Below, piece after piece: positions 16,855-26,364 of a stretch of 64,000 bases of DNA. Positions within the stretch are counted from its first letter, which is position 1. Each line of letters begins with the position of its first letter. The DNA comes from Paraburkholderia caribensis (lineage in GTDB: Bacteria > Pseudomonadota > Gammaproteobacteria > Burkholderiales > Burkholderiaceae). Below the pieces are notes generated by a model. The model did no database searches. It had not been told where the DNA came from and saw only the letters and a list, made by a program, of their open reading frames with translations. Location: NCBI RefSeq assembly GCF_002902945.1, contig NZ_CP026104.1, positions 310,001 to 374,000 on the forward strand, given 5' to 3'. The position numbers and the translations under genes are program-made.

Positions 16855-19413
16855 TCAGAGCGTCACTTCGACGCAAGGCGGCGCCGAGGCGGTCATCATC
16901 AACTCGCCAATATGTCCAGCGTCGCGCAGATCGTCTGACGCTTCCCGCAGTGCTGCGAGACGCGTTGCCGTATCGCTGACTCGCACGATTGAAACCCCCG
17001 CTTTCATCGACACTTTTGCCTCTGACTTCGCCCGGCGGACTTCGCGGAGCACGTCCGAAATGATGATGCAAAGCTCGCTGTTCGCGCTCTTCCCCGCCAG
17101 CGCCTGGAGCGAGGCGGCGTCGGGCCATGCTGCACGATGTATCGATCCCGACTGCCACCATGACCAGCACTCTTCGGCGGCGAACGGAAGGAACGGTGCG
17201 AGCAGCCGCTGCAATACCGACAGGGCGGAGGCCAGCGCATGATGTGCTGATCGGGACCGCGGATTGTCTTCGCGTGCGCGGTTCTTGACCAACTCGACGT
17301 AATCATCGCAAAACCACCAGAAATATGCCTCGATGTATTCGAGCGCCTTGCTGTGGTCGAACGTCTGCAACGCCTCGGTTGCCTGTGTCACGACCTCGGT
17401 CAGACGCGCAATCATTGCCCGATCAAGCGCCTCCGTGACCGGCAAATCTGGGGACTCGTCGAAGCCGAGCACGAATCTTGAGACGTGCAGAAGTTTCAGC
17501 GCGAGGCGGCGCCCGTTTCGCATCTGCCTTTCGTCAAAGGCTGCGTCCATGCCCGGGCGTCCAAGCGCAGCCCAGTAACGAACGCCATCCGAGCCGTGCG
17601 CGTCCAGCAACGCAACTGGCGTTACCACGTTGCCCTTCGATTTCGACATCTTCTTGCGGTCCGGATCAAGAATCCAACCGGACAGCGTCGCGTGCATCCA
17701 TGGCAAACGTGTGCTCTCCAGATGCGAGCGCACAACGGTCGAGAACAGCCATGTCCGGATGATGTCGTGTGCCTGCGGACGTAGGTCCATGGGATACACA
17801 AGTTCGAAGCATCCATCCGGTTCGCCCCAACCGGTGGCAATCTGCGGCGTAAGTGAACTTGTCGCCCATGTATCCATGATGTCCCTCTCGCCAATGAAGC
17901 CACCGGGTTGGTCGCGCTGATCTGCGCGGTAGCCGGGTGGAACTTCCGATTGCGGGTCAACGGGTAGCGTCGCTTCATCGGGTTGAATCGGTGCACCGTA
18001 ATCGGGCTGGCACTCTGCATCCAGTGGATACCACAGTGGAATCGGCACGCCGAACACTCGCTGACGGCTGATGAGCCAGTCGCCATTGAGGCCGCTCACC
18101 CAGTTGGCGTAGCGGCTACCCATGAACGGGGGATGCCAGCGAAGTTCGGCTCCACGCGCGAGCAACGCCTCGCGCAGCATTGGGTCGCGGCCGCCGTTAC
18201 GCAGATACCATTGGCGCGTTGCGACGATCTCCAAAGGTCTGTCGCCCTTCTCGAAGAATTTGACGGCATGACGGATCGGGCGTGCTGAGCCGATCAAGCA
18301 GCCAGCCAAGGCAAGCTGACTTGCGATCTCTCGACGCGCTTCGGGCACCGGCCTGCCCGCAATCTGCGCATACGCCCGGGTGGCTTCGCCGGAGGTAATC
18401 CATTCGGGCGTATCAGCGCGCAGACGGCCATCCTCGCAGATGATGCTACGCGTCGGCAGTGCCAGTTCGCGCCACCAGATCACGTCGGTCAGGTCGCCGA
18501 ACGTACAGACCATCGCGATTCCCGAACCCTTTTCGGGGGTAGCGAGTCCGTGGGTCATCACTGGGACGTCGAACCCGAACAACGGGCAGTGCACGCGAGT
18601 CCCGATGATCGGGTAATACCGCTCGTCATCCGGATGCACGACAAGCGCGACGCATGCGGCAAGCAGTTCGGGCCTGGTGGTGGACACGATCACGTCTTTA
18701 CCCGCCGCATCAATGAAACGCAGGTCGTGCCATGCGCCATCGATCTCGCGGTCTTCGAGTTCCGCCTGAGCCACAGCCGTCTGAAACGTGATGTCCCATA
18801 AGCAAGGTGCTTCCTGCTGATAGAGCTCCCCGCGTCGCAAATTGCGCAGAAGCGCGCGCTGACTGATGCGCTGCGCCCGCGTACCGATTGTCGTGTAGCT
18901 GAAATCCCTGTCGACCGAGAGACCAAGCCGCATGAACAATTCACGAAACGCGGCTTCGTCGATGGCGGTCAGCTGGTGGCATAGCTCAATGAAATTGCGG
19001 CGACTGATCCTTTTGAAGAATGCGCGCTGCGCTGGCACCTTATCCGGTGCACGAAAGTCGGGTTGATAGGCGAGCTGAGAGTCGCAGACGACACCATAAA
19101 AATTCTCCACGCGGCGTTCGGTCGGCAGACCATTGTCGTCCCATCCCATCGGATAGAACACCATCTTGCCGGTCATGCGCTGGAAGCGCGCGATGATGTC
19201 GGTATGCGTGTAGCTGAACACGTGGCCGACGTGCAACGAGCCGGACACCGTCGGCGGAGGTGTGTCGATCGAAAACACCGATTCGCGTGTGGCAGTGCGG
19301 TCGAAAGCATAAGTACGCTTTGCTTCCCAGTATGACGACCACTTAGCTTCAAGTCCTTCCAGTTCCGGCTTCTCCGGAATGGCGCGATCCATGCGCCGAT
19401 TTGTTTGAATCAT
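16855..19413 (-). CDS. valS: Valyl-tRNA synthetase, archaeal/actinobacterial-type second copy
   Basis: This 852-residue class Ia synthetase charges tRNA-Val with valine. HVGH (the HIGH motif) is at 61-64 within TPPPTVSGSLHVGH, the editing domain shows STTRPELLAACVALVVHP and GSGIAMVCTFGD, KMSKSKGN starts at 588, and an anticodon-binding domain follows. GLPTERRVENFYGV and the absence of the long C-terminal coiled coil mark the archaeal/actinobacterial lineage rather than the roughly 950-residue proteobacterial type. The ATG at 19413 is preferred to the GTG at 19422 because AAGGGAAG is 8 bp before it. It is convergent with argC. As an extra copy it could confer tolerance to an inhibitor or misacylating analogue; that is inference. 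Confidence 0.95.
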   Translation of the reverse strand: MIQTNRRMDRAIPEKPELEGLEAKWSSYWEAKRTYAFDRTATRESVFSIDTPPPTVSGSLHVGHVFSYTHTDIIARFQRMTGKMVFYPMGWDDNGLPTERRVENFYGVVCDSQLAYQPDFRAPDKVPAQRAFFKRISRRNFIELCHQLTAIDEAAFRELFMRLGLSVDRDFSYTTIGTRAQRISQRALLRNLRRGELYQQEAPCLWDITFQTAVAQAELEDREIDGAWHDLRFIDAAGKDVIVSTTRPELLAACVALVVHPDDERYYPIIGTRVHCPLFGFDVPVMTHGLATPEKGSGIAMVCTFGDLTDVIWWRELALPTRSIICEDGRLRADTPEWITSGEATRAYAQIAGRPVPEARREIASQLALAGCLIGSARPIRHAVKFFEKGDRPLEIVATRQWYLRNGGRDPMLREALLARGAELRWHPPFMGSRYANWVSGLNGDWLISRQRVFGVPIPLWYPLDAECQPDYGAPIQPDEATLPVDPQSEVPPGYRADQRDQPGGFIGERDIMDTWATSSLTPQIATGWGEPDGCFELVYPMDLRPQAHDIIRTWLFSTVVRSHLESTRLPWMHATLSGWILDPDRKKMSKSKGNVVTPVALLDAHGSDGVRYWAALGRPGMDAAFDERQMRNGRRLALKLLHVSRFVLGFDESPDLPVTEALDRAMIARLTEVVTQATEALQTFDHSKALEYIEAYFWWFCDDYVELVKNRAREDNPRSRSAHHALASALSVLQRLLAPFLPFAAEECWSWWQSGSIHRAAWPDAASLQALAGKSANSELCIIISDVLREVRRAKSEAKVSMKAGVSIVRVSDTATRLAALREASDDLRDAGHIGELMMTASAPPCVEVTL

Positions 19414-20131
19414 GGTGAACACTTCCCTTTTGTGAGCATGGTGTGCAACCGGATCGAGCGGTATGGGCGCGAACGCACCCCGCCGCGATCCATGCGGTCA
19501 CACAAACAGCACAGCCTTATTCAACGTCGTAGTCAGAAGCGCAGTGAAGCGTCGACGCACACGGCCCTGTTCCGACTACTGCGCGATAGGCACGAGCTTT
19601 CTTGCGTCTAGTGAGTGCCTTGCGGCGCTGGCACGCGCAAGTTCGGCGGTCTGACTACGGCACGAAGGGAAGTGCTTTGAGGTGGAGCGCGAAGAAGTTG
19701 CGCGCAGCGGCGCAGGCGCACTGGAAGAGATGGGAAGATTTGAGATGTGGTGGCGGTGATCAGCGCGGCATTACGTTTAACGGTGACATAGCATCCTCCA
19801 AGGGTAAGGGGAATTGAGTACCAGGCGGATAGCCCGGAAACCAATTTATAGACGATTAAGGGAAATATCGCAACTGATCTAATTGGGCGCTTACCTCCGT
19901 TGACTAAAGGCGCCTGACACGTCGGTGGGATGGGAACTGGTTGACCCTCAGCGGTACCAGTCACGATAGGCAGGAATGAATCGCCCCGGGGCGGTTCAGG
20001 ACCATCTACTTATGCTTGTCTTAGCGATACCATCCCGCGAGCTGTCCGGCATTCGAGCGCTACACGTCGCATCACCGACGCAATGTCCGTCATCGGTCGA
20101 GCCACTGTTCGCTTCGGTTGAGGCGACATCC
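19414..20131. other. Long leader/intergenic region upstream of valS
   Basis: About 720 bp have no convincing gene. On the minus strand, a GGAGG ribosome site (19796-19800 region) precedes a 9-codon frame MSPLNVMPR at 19760-19789, which could be a leader peptide or the truncated start of a lost gene. Its distance to valS is about 350 bp. No T-box specifier loop or terminator/antiterminator pair could be confirmed by eye. Confidence 0.35.
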
Positions 20132-20626
20132 TCAGGCGGAGCTGCTAGCGAAGGCAGCAACCTGGAATCTGGATTTCAGACGTGCCTTTGGTCCCTCAAA
20201 CGCGTCGTATATCGCCTCGTGCGCGCCATATGAACTCGATCCTGAACGAGAGCGTTACGACTTGGCCCAATCCAGCAATTCTGCGAACGACTGCGCATCC
20301 GCGCCGCGTCGCATTCCACGTTGGCGGATGTTCGCGACACATTCAGCTTCGTCCACATCTATCCAGACAAGTGCAGACGCGGCCGGCAGAATCTCTGAAA
20401 CGATCCAGCCGTAGATGCCTTCAATTACCCAACGCTCTTCGGCGGCCGCGACCCGTGCCATTGCGATTACTTTCTCTCGCTTCCTGGCCAAATTGTAGCC
20501 GCCTGGCTCCCAGTTGAGCAGGTCAAGGTCGACCCAGGTGCCGCCGAGCGAGATTGCAAGCTGCTCCGAAAACCAGCTTTTCCCGGAGCCCGAATTTCCA
20601 ATTACCACAGTCCTGGCCAAGTTCAT
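20132..20626 (-). pseudogene. P-loop kinase-like gene (adenylate-kinase/FlaR-like) with an in-frame stop
   Basis: The first 123 codons encode a P-loop NTPase: VVIGNSGSGKSWFSEQLA (Walker A at about 11-17), WVDLDLLNW, WVIEGIYGW and VANIRQRGMRRG, like the small adenylate-kinase-related 'topology modulation' family. A TAA at 20255-20257 interrupts it after LLDWAKS. The same frame continues without another stop through RSRSGSSSYGAHEAIYDAF and EGPKARLKSRF to TGA at 20132, exactly the expected C-terminus (164 codons in all). TAA is one base from TAC or TAT. So this is a nonsense-mutated gene, or a read-through case. The start at 20626 begins MNLARTVVIGNSG. Confidence 0.82.
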
Positions 20627-20794
20627 ACGCGACCGCTCACCATGTGAATGGATGACGATTGTCGCCAATTCATGTCGATTCGTCGACCGGCTGCTTTCCG
20701 GCTGCCGCCCCATGCCCGAGTGCGGCGATCGCCTCAGGAGCGGCCCCTTATGCAAAAGGCATAACCCGACCCTTCCGGTCGCTCGACGGCCAGT

Positions 20795-20840
20795 GGGTTT
20801 AACGTCTCTTTCTCAGGTACAAGAGACGTTGAGAAAACCC
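20795..20840. terminator. Large hairpin downstream of the GlcD-like gene
   Basis: AACGTCTCTT and AAGAGACGTT form a perfect 10-bp stem with a 10-base loop (20801-20830), extended after a small bulge by GGGTTT/AAACCC. It lies 32 bp past the stop of the flavoprotein gene and is a probable terminator. Confidence 0.65.
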
Positions 20841-20872
20841 GGTTGTCGCGACATTAGCATGGCTGCCAGAAG

Positions 20873-22264
20873 TCACTTCGTAACGCGTCCCACGTTGAGA
20901 ATGCCCGCAGGATCCAGCAATGTCTTGAGCCTCTGCATGAGGTCGAGCTCGGTTGAAGAACGGCTGTAATGCAAAAACGGCTGCTTGATTACGCCGATGC
21001 CATGTTCCGCAGAAATGCAACCTTGCGCTTCACTGACGGCTGCATAGATCAGTTCTTCGACTTTCAGTAAGTCGCCGGCGTGCGCGTATGGACCGGACAG
21101 CAGATGCAAATTCCCATCGCCGAGATGACCGAAGAACAGATGCGTCTGCTGCGGAAAGCGTGCGCTCAAAGACATGCGTGCGGTTTCGACAAAACCATCC
21201 ATCCGATCCATCGGAATGCCGATATCGAATGCCGCGTGAGGCTTGAGTTTCGACAGCAATTCACCAATCGTCTCGCGATAGGCCCATAGCTGTTTCGCGT
21301 GTTCGATGGATTGCGCAATGATCACGTCCTGAACAATGCCGTCGTCGAGCATACGTTCGAGCGTCTGTTCGAGCGTGCGCCGGTCGTCCTCATCGGACTC
21401 ACCCAAAGTTTCGATCAGCAAATACACCGGATAGGCGTCGCCGAATGGCGCCTTCAGATGCGCGATATCCATCGCCGCGCTCATGAAGTCCTGCCACATC
21501 AGTTCGAACGAAGAGAGATTTGCCAGCCGCCCGCGCAGGTACTTCAGAAGGCGCGTTGCATCGTCGAACGATGCGACCGCGCACAGTGCCGTATTCGCCG
21601 CCGAAGGCTTCGGTTCCAGCTTCAGCACGATCCGCGTAATGACGCCCAGCGTGCCTTCAGAGCCGATAAAAAGCTGCTTGAGATCGATGCCCGTCGTATT
21701 CTTCGTGACGCGGTTCATCATCGACAGCATCGTGCCGTCGGGCAGCGCGACTTCGAGCCCGAGAATCAGATCGCGCATCGTGCCGAAGCGGATCACGCGG
21801 TTGCCGCCCGCGTTCGTCGCCGCATTGCCTCCGATCTGGCAGGTGCCGCGCGCGCCGAGATCGAGCGGAAAGAACCAGCCTTCCGCCTCGACGAAGGTCT
21901 GCAACTGTTCTAGCAGTACACCGGCCTGCACGGTAACCGTTCCGCCGATCCTGTCGAACGATTCGATCGCATTGACACGCGCAAGCGACAACGCTACTTC
22001 ACCCGCCTTCGGCGTCGCGCCGCCTGCCAGTCCCGTCAACCCGCCCTGTACGACGACAGTCTGTTGATGCTTACCCACCACGCGCAACGCGCCCGCAACA
22101 TCTTCCGGCGTGCGCGGCAGCAAGGTCATTCGTGGCCGCATACGCGGCGCATCGCTCCAGTCGCCCGCGTGCGCTTCGGCAACGGCCGCGTCCAGTGAAA
22201 CGCAATCCGCACCCAGTGCTTCTACGAGCGCGATATACAGCGCGTCGGTATCGTGTTGAGGCAT
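20873..22264 (-). CDS. FAD-linked oxidase of the GlcD / D-lactate dehydrogenase family
   Basis: This 463-residue flavoprotein oxidises 2-hydroxy acids such as D-lactate, glycolate or D-2-hydroxyglutarate. The FAD_binding_4 domain (QGGLTGLAGGATPK, GTCQIGGNAATNAGG, GSEGTLGVITRI) is followed by the FAD-oxidase C-terminal domain ending SAEHGIGVIKQPFL and LDPAGILNVGRV. The ATG at 22264 has GGGAG about 10 bp upstream. An alternative GTG at 22288 overlaps the stop of the transporter gene (GTGA), so the two are translationally coupled either way. With the transporter and sulfatase it forms a three-gene unit, suggesting use of a sulfated hydroxy acid or similar compound. Confidence 0.9.
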   Translation of the reverse strand: MPQHDTDALYIALVEALGADCVSLDAAVAEAHAGDWSDAPRMRPRMTLLPRTPEDVAGALRVVGKHQQTVVVQGGLTGLAGGATPKAGEVALSLARVNAIESFDRIGGTVTVQAGVLLEQLQTFVEAEGWFFPLDLGARGTCQIGGNAATNAGGNRVIRFGTMRDLILGLEVALPDGTMLSMMNRVTKNTTGIDLKQLFIGSEGTLGVITRIVLKLEPKPSAANTALCAVASFDDATRLLKYLRGRLANLSSFELMWQDFMSAAMDIAHLKAPFGDAYPVYLLIETLGESDEDDRRTLEQTLERMLDDGIVQDVIIAQSIEHAKQLWAYRETIGELLSKLKPHAAFDIGIPMDRMDGFVETARMSLSARFPQQTHLFFGHLGDGNLHLLSGPYAHAGDLLKVEELIYAAVSEAQGCISAEHGIGVIKQPFLHYSRSSTELDLMQRLKTLLDPAGILNVGRVTK

Positions 22265-22284
22265 GTGGTTCTTATCTCCCGATT

Positions 22285-23586
22285 TCACTGCGTCACGCGT
22301 TCTATCTGTCCGCCAAAGCGTCCAACGAACACACCCGCAATCAACGCGATCAGCGCAACACCCGTCAGGAAGATGCCAGGCGCCGTCAATGCGCCCGTGT
22401 GATGCAGCAATTGCGTGACGACCAGCGGCGTGATACCCGTGAAGACCACAGTCGCAAGGTTGAGCGATAGCGCGATGCCACTGAAACGCACGTTAGTCGG
22501 AAAGAGATCCGCAAGCAGATACGCATACGCGCCGTTCACAAAGCCACCGACAACGCCAATCACCACGAACGCAAGCAACGGATCGATCTCATGCGCGGCC
22601 ACCAGCCTATAAAACGGATAGCTGCCGAGCAGCATCACCAGCGATCCGATGCGATGCCAATGACGCGAAGGCACTGAATCGCCGAGCCATCCAAAGAACA
22701 GCAGCGAAGCTGACATCGTCGCGATGCCGAGGTTCTGCCCGGCGCTGACTGCCGTGGGTGCGTAGTGCAGAACCGTCGTCAGATATGACGGCAGCACGAC
22801 GAAAAGCAGACTGTTCGATGCATTCACGATCCCAGCTACACCGACACCGATCGCCACTTGTTTCGGGAAATCGGTCAGCACTTTCCGGAATGGACGTTTG
22901 ACCTTGTGGCTCTTGAGCCGCTGATATTCATTCGACTCTTCTAGCGACGTGCGCAGCCAGTACGACACGAGCCCAATCACGCCGCCGAAAATAAACGCTA
23001 TACGCCAGCCATAGGCCAGCACATCGGCGGCACTCAGCAGCGCATGCAGAGCGAGGCTGATCAGCGTCGCTGTCAGCACGCCAGAATTCAGGCAGAAGAT
23101 AACAAGGCCGCTCACGAGACTCGCGCGTACCGGAATCTCTTCGACAACATAGGTAATCGAACACGGCAATTCGCCTGCCAGAAAGAAGCCTTGCGCGAGA
23201 CGCAGCAGCACCAGCAGCACAGGCGCCAGTACGCCGATCGATGCGTAACCCGGAATCAGCCCGATACCGATCGTCGCCGCCGACATCGCGAGTACCGACA
23301 CGAGAAAGATCACCCGCCGCCCGTAGCGATCGCCGAGACTGCTGAGCACGATGCCGCCGAGCGGACGCGATACATAACCGATCGCGAACACGCTAAACGT
23401 GCTGATCAGCGACGCGAGCGGATCCGTAGCGGGAAAAAACTGGCGGGCAATTTCACGCGCGAATATGCCGTAGATGATGAAGTCGTAAATCTCCAGCGAG
23501 CCACCGAGGCTCGCGAGAATCACCGTCTTCCACTTCTGTCTGATCGCTGGCTGGCGCGGAACCGCCGCGAGGTCTGCTGAGGCCAT
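22285..23586 (-). CDS. MFS transporter, metabolite:H+ symporter (MHS) type
   Basis: This 433-residue, 12-helix MFS protein starts with ASLGGSLEIYDFIIYGIFA, the MHS-family helix-1 signature with its buried acidic residues. The loop-2 motif GDRYGRR occurs after VLSSLGD. MHS carriers import organic acids and related small metabolites with protons. A GGAGA ribosome site lies 8 bp upstream. It sits between the sulfatase and the GlcD-like oxidase and likely imports the substrate of one of them. Confidence 0.92.
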   Translation of the reverse strand: MASADLAAVPRQPAIRQKWKTVILASLGGSLEIYDFIIYGIFAREIARQFFPATDPLASLISTFSVFAIGYVSRPLGGIVLSSLGDRYGRRVIFLVSVLAMSAATIGIGLIPGYASIGVLAPVLLVLLRLAQGFFLAGELPCSITYVVEEIPVRASLVSGLVIFCLNSGVLTATLISLALHALLSAADVLAYGWRIAFIFGGVIGLVSYWLRTSLEESNEYQRLKSHKVKRPFRKVLTDFPKQVAIGVGVAGIVNASNSLLFVVLPSYLTTVLHYAPTAVSAGQNLGIATMSASLLFFGWLGDSVPSRHWHRIGSLVMLLGSYPFYRLVAAHEIDPLLAFVVIGVVGGFVNGAYAYLLADLFPTNVRFSGIALSLNLATVVFTGITPLVVTQLLHHTGALTAPGIFLTGVALIALIAGVFVGRFGGQIERVTQ

Positions 23587-23640
23587 CGAATTGTCTCCGT
23601 CATCGGTTTTTGTCTGTGTGTCTATGCGACGCGACGCGCG

Positions 23641-25071
23641 CTATTCAACCGGCACGGGCGTCGCCGCAGGTGTGCCCGTTCGCAGCGCCGCTTCCCTGCC
23701 GCCGAATGCTTCGACCAGTCTGTCCTGATCGGCTTTCGCGGCGGCATCGGCGGCCTCGGGATCAAGCAGTGCGCGAAGCTGTCGTTCGAAATACGCCAGC
23801 AAGTCGGCGTATTCGGGAAACGACGCAAGATCGCGCAGTTCTTCCGGATCATTCTTCACATCGAACAATTCCGGCTTCATGCCGAGATAATGGTGATACT
23901 TGTAGCGGCTATCCGCGAGCATATACGCTGCGCTTTCCGATCCGACCGCGTGATATTCGCTGAACGCGAGACGCCCGGTATCGTCTTCCGCGCACGCGAG
24001 TTCGACCAGAGACTCGCCCGGACCATCGATCACCGCCGCATCGCAGCCCGTGCATTCGAGCAGTGTGTTCTGGATATCCACCAGCGACACAGGCGTTTCG
24101 CTCACCTTCCCCGCCGGAATGGCAGGACCCGCGACGACCATCGGCACACCCGTCGATTCGCGGTACATCAGGCATTTGTTCCACATGCCGCGCTTGCCGA
24201 GATTGTCGCCGTGATCGCTGCTATAGATGATCGTCGTCGAATCGTCGAGTCCGCTTTCGCACAGTGCCGCGAGCACCTTGCCGACCTGCGCGTCGAGGAA
24301 CGACACCAGCGCGTAATAGCACGCAACGGCAAGACGGCGGCGCTCATCGCTGCCGATCGCCGCGTCGTGATCCATATGCCGTGCCTGACGCTCGACCCAC
24401 GGATGCCGCACGTATCCCGTCGATGGATGCAACAGAGGCAGACCGATCTCGCGCGGATCGTAGAGATCGAGAAATTCCTGCGGCACGACGAGCGGAAAGT
24501 GCGGCGCGACGAGCCCGACGAACAGCACCCAGGGCTTGTCGTCGTCGGCGTGCTCATTGAGCCAGCCACATGCTGTATCGGCGACGCGCATGTCGAAGCG
24601 GTTGTAGTCGGACATGCCAGGGCCCATCTTGTCGTACAGCGGCGAGCGGCCCATCGTTTCGGGCATCGGATTGCGCACCGAACCCCACACCTGGCCGATG
24701 CCATCGAGGATATGCACCGCGTGATGCTGCCGGCGAAATCCGACGGGCGACGCGTCCGACTTGTAGTGTAGCTTGCCGATCGATTCCGTCAGCACGCCAT
24801 TCGCCGACAGATGCTGCGCCCAGCCCGGCGAACTGCCGTCGTAGGCAATCGCGTTGTCCCAGCAGCGGATCTCGTGGACATAGCGCCCCGTCGCGAGACT
24901 CGCGCGAGCGGGCACGCAGATTGGCGATGGCGTGTACGCGTTGCTGAAGCGCGTGCCGCGCTGCGCGAGCGCATCGAGCGAGGGCGTCTTGATGACCGGG
25001 TGTCCGGCGCAGCCCATCAGGTTGTGCTGATGCTCGTCGGACAGGATGAAGAGGACGTTTGTGGGTTTCAT
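23641..25071 (-). CDS. Type I sulfatase (formylglycine-dependent)
   Basis: This 476-residue sulfatase begins TNVLFILSDEHQHNLMGC, whose Asp binds calcium. The signature ICVPARASLATGR places the cysteine converted to formylglycine at Cys52, and YSSDHGDNLGKRGMWNK supplies further metal ligands. It resembles choline-sulfatase/phosphonate-monoester-hydrolase-like members. There is no signal peptide from the ATG at 25071, so it is probably cytoplasmic; this start is chosen because upstream codons are unlike the family. It is divergent from a LysR gene across a gap with a perfect palindrome and forms a unit with the transporter and flavoprotein. Confidence 0.93.
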   Translation of the reverse strand: MKPTNVLFILSDEHQHNLMGCAGHPVIKTPSLDALAQRGTRFSNAYTPSPICVPARASLATGRYVHEIRCWDNAIAYDGSSPGWAQHLSANGVLTESIGKLHYKSDASPVGFRRQHHAVHILDGIGQVWGSVRNPMPETMGRSPLYDKMGPGMSDYNRFDMRVADTACGWLNEHADDDKPWVLFVGLVAPHFPLVVPQEFLDLYDPREIGLPLLHPSTGYVRHPWVERQARHMDHDAAIGSDERRRLAVACYYALVSFLDAQVGKVLAALCESGLDDSTTIIYSSDHGDNLGKRGMWNKCLMYRESTGVPMVVAGPAIPAGKVSETPVSLVDIQNTLLECTGCDAAVIDGPGESLVELACAEDDTGRLAFSEYHAVGSESAAYMLADSRYKYHHYLGMKPELFDVKNDPEELRDLASFPEYADLLAYFERQLRALLDPEAADAAAKADQDRLVEAFGGREAALRTGTPAATPVPVE

Positions 25072-25170
25072 CGCGTTGTCTGTGCGGCCCGTGCTTGCGA
25101 TGCCGCGTCTCCTGCAAACCATGGTGGTCGAAGGACGCATGACTTGCAATTGACATTTTTTGTAAAGCGT

Positions 25171-25185
25171 ATAACCATTGGTTAT
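25171..25185. promoter_or_regulatory. Candidate LysR operator between sulfatase and LysR
   Basis: ATAACCA-T-TGGTTAT is a perfect 7-bp dyad containing a T-N11-A box. It lies 16 bp downstream of a TTGACA hexamer (25150-25155) and 26 bp before the LysR start. Confidence 0.6.
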
Positions 25186-25210
25186 TCGCCTGTTTTGCGT
25201 CACTTACGTC

Positions 25211-26161
25211 ATGGATCCCATCGAGCGCTTTTTTCAGGCCGGGCTCAAGCTCAGCCACCTGCGCCTGCTCACGATGTTCGACAGCCTCGGGCAAATCCGG
25301 CTGGTCGCCGAAAAGCTCAACGTCACGCAGCCCGCCATATCGAAGCAGCTCGCGGAACTGGAAGCGGGGCTAGGCGTCCCTGTGTTGGCGCGCGTCGGCA
25401 ATCGCCTGTTCTTCACGCCTGTCGGCGAGACGCTGATGAAGCGCGCTCGCGAAGTGTTCCATCAACTCGAACAGGCGCGCTTCGAAGTCGATGCGCTGAC
25501 GAGCGGCATCTCCGGCAAGGTGTCCGTCGGCGCGGTGGCGACGGTCATGCCCGTGTTTGCGCCGGAACTCGTGGTCGAGTTGAAAAAACGCGCGCCGCAT
25601 GTGAACGTGAGCTTCTTCGAGGCCACTAGCGACCGACTCTTTCCGATGCTCGCCGCCGGCGCGCTCGACTTCGTGCTGAGCCGTACCGGTCCGCCCCGTG
25701 CGGAAGCGGCGGCGTTCGCGTCGCGTGCTGTTCTGGATGATCCAATCGTGGTGGTGTGCGGACGCGATCATCCGCTCGCTGCGCGCCGCACTATCAGCGC
25801 CGTCGATCTCATGGGACTCCCGTGGATCCTGCCGCCGCGCGAAGCGCCCACGTTCCTCGCATTGCAGGAATGGATGCATGAGCACGCCCTCGAGTTTCCC
25901 GATGGATGCGTGCAGTCCATCTCGTTGCAGGCAAACGAGGCGATGATCGCCGCCTATCCCTTCCTCGCGCTGATGCCGCTTGCAGTCGCGCGACAGGGCG
26001 TGAACCGCGAGAAACTCGCGATCCTTCCGCTAGAAGGCACACGCTTTCTGGAGACTGTGCAGCTCTTTTATAACCACACGTCGGCGAATCCTGTCTTGCA
26101 GGTCGTGCTGAGTTGCATAGAGACAGCTGAAAAGCGAATCTCGACCGCGCTACTCATCTAA
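25211..26161 (+). CDS. LysR-family regulator of the sulfatase unit
   Basis: This 316-residue regulator has an HTH in GQIRLVAEKLNVTQPAISKQLAELE (about residues 30-55) and a long effector domain. The ATG at 25211 (MDPIERFFQAGLKLSHLRLL) is typical of the group. It is divergent from the sulfatase-transporter-oxidase genes and is their likely activator or repressor through the palindrome at 25171. Confidence 0.93.
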   Translation: MDPIERFFQAGLKLSHLRLLTMFDSLGQIRLVAEKLNVTQPAISKQLAELEAGLGVPVLARVGNRLFFTPVGETLMKRAREVFHQLEQARFEVDALTSGISGKVSVGAVATVMPVFAPELVVELKKRAPHVNVSFFEATSDRLFPMLAAGALDFVLSRTGPPRAEAAAFASRAVLDDPIVVVCGRDHPLAARRTISAVDLMGLPWILPPREAPTFLALQEWMHEHALEFPDGCVQSISLQANEAMIAAYPFLALMPLAVARQGVNREKLAILPLEGTRFLETVQLFYNHTSANPVLQVVLSCIETAEKRISTALLI

Positions 26162-26364
26162 GTTGTTGTGAGCCTGGTGTGCGATCGCGTGTCTGGCAAC
26201 CAGATGATCCGACCTGTAGTAACAAGCGTGACGTCATCAACTGGCGCAGGCTGAGTCCCAACGGTCCATTTGCGGGGTACAAGAGACGCCGGAATGTCCG
26301 AGCCGGCGGATATCGAGTGGCTTCTCTTGGCCCGGCAAGCGTCCGCTCGCCGGCCATGTTGCCG

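Noticed and set aside
6845..19946. A 12-base word AACTGGTTGACC occurs at 6845, 12725, 12954 and 19935
   Set aside because: Two of the four lie inside ordinary coding sequence and flanks do not match, so no repeat family is supported.
19414..20131. T-box riboswitch upstream of valS
   Set aside because: No T-box sequence or specifier loop could be found by eye, and T-boxes are rare in proteobacteria.
22264..22288. GTG at 22288 as start of the GlcD-like protein
   Set aside because: It overlaps the transporter stop but has no ribosome site, unlike the ATG at 22264 with GGGAG.
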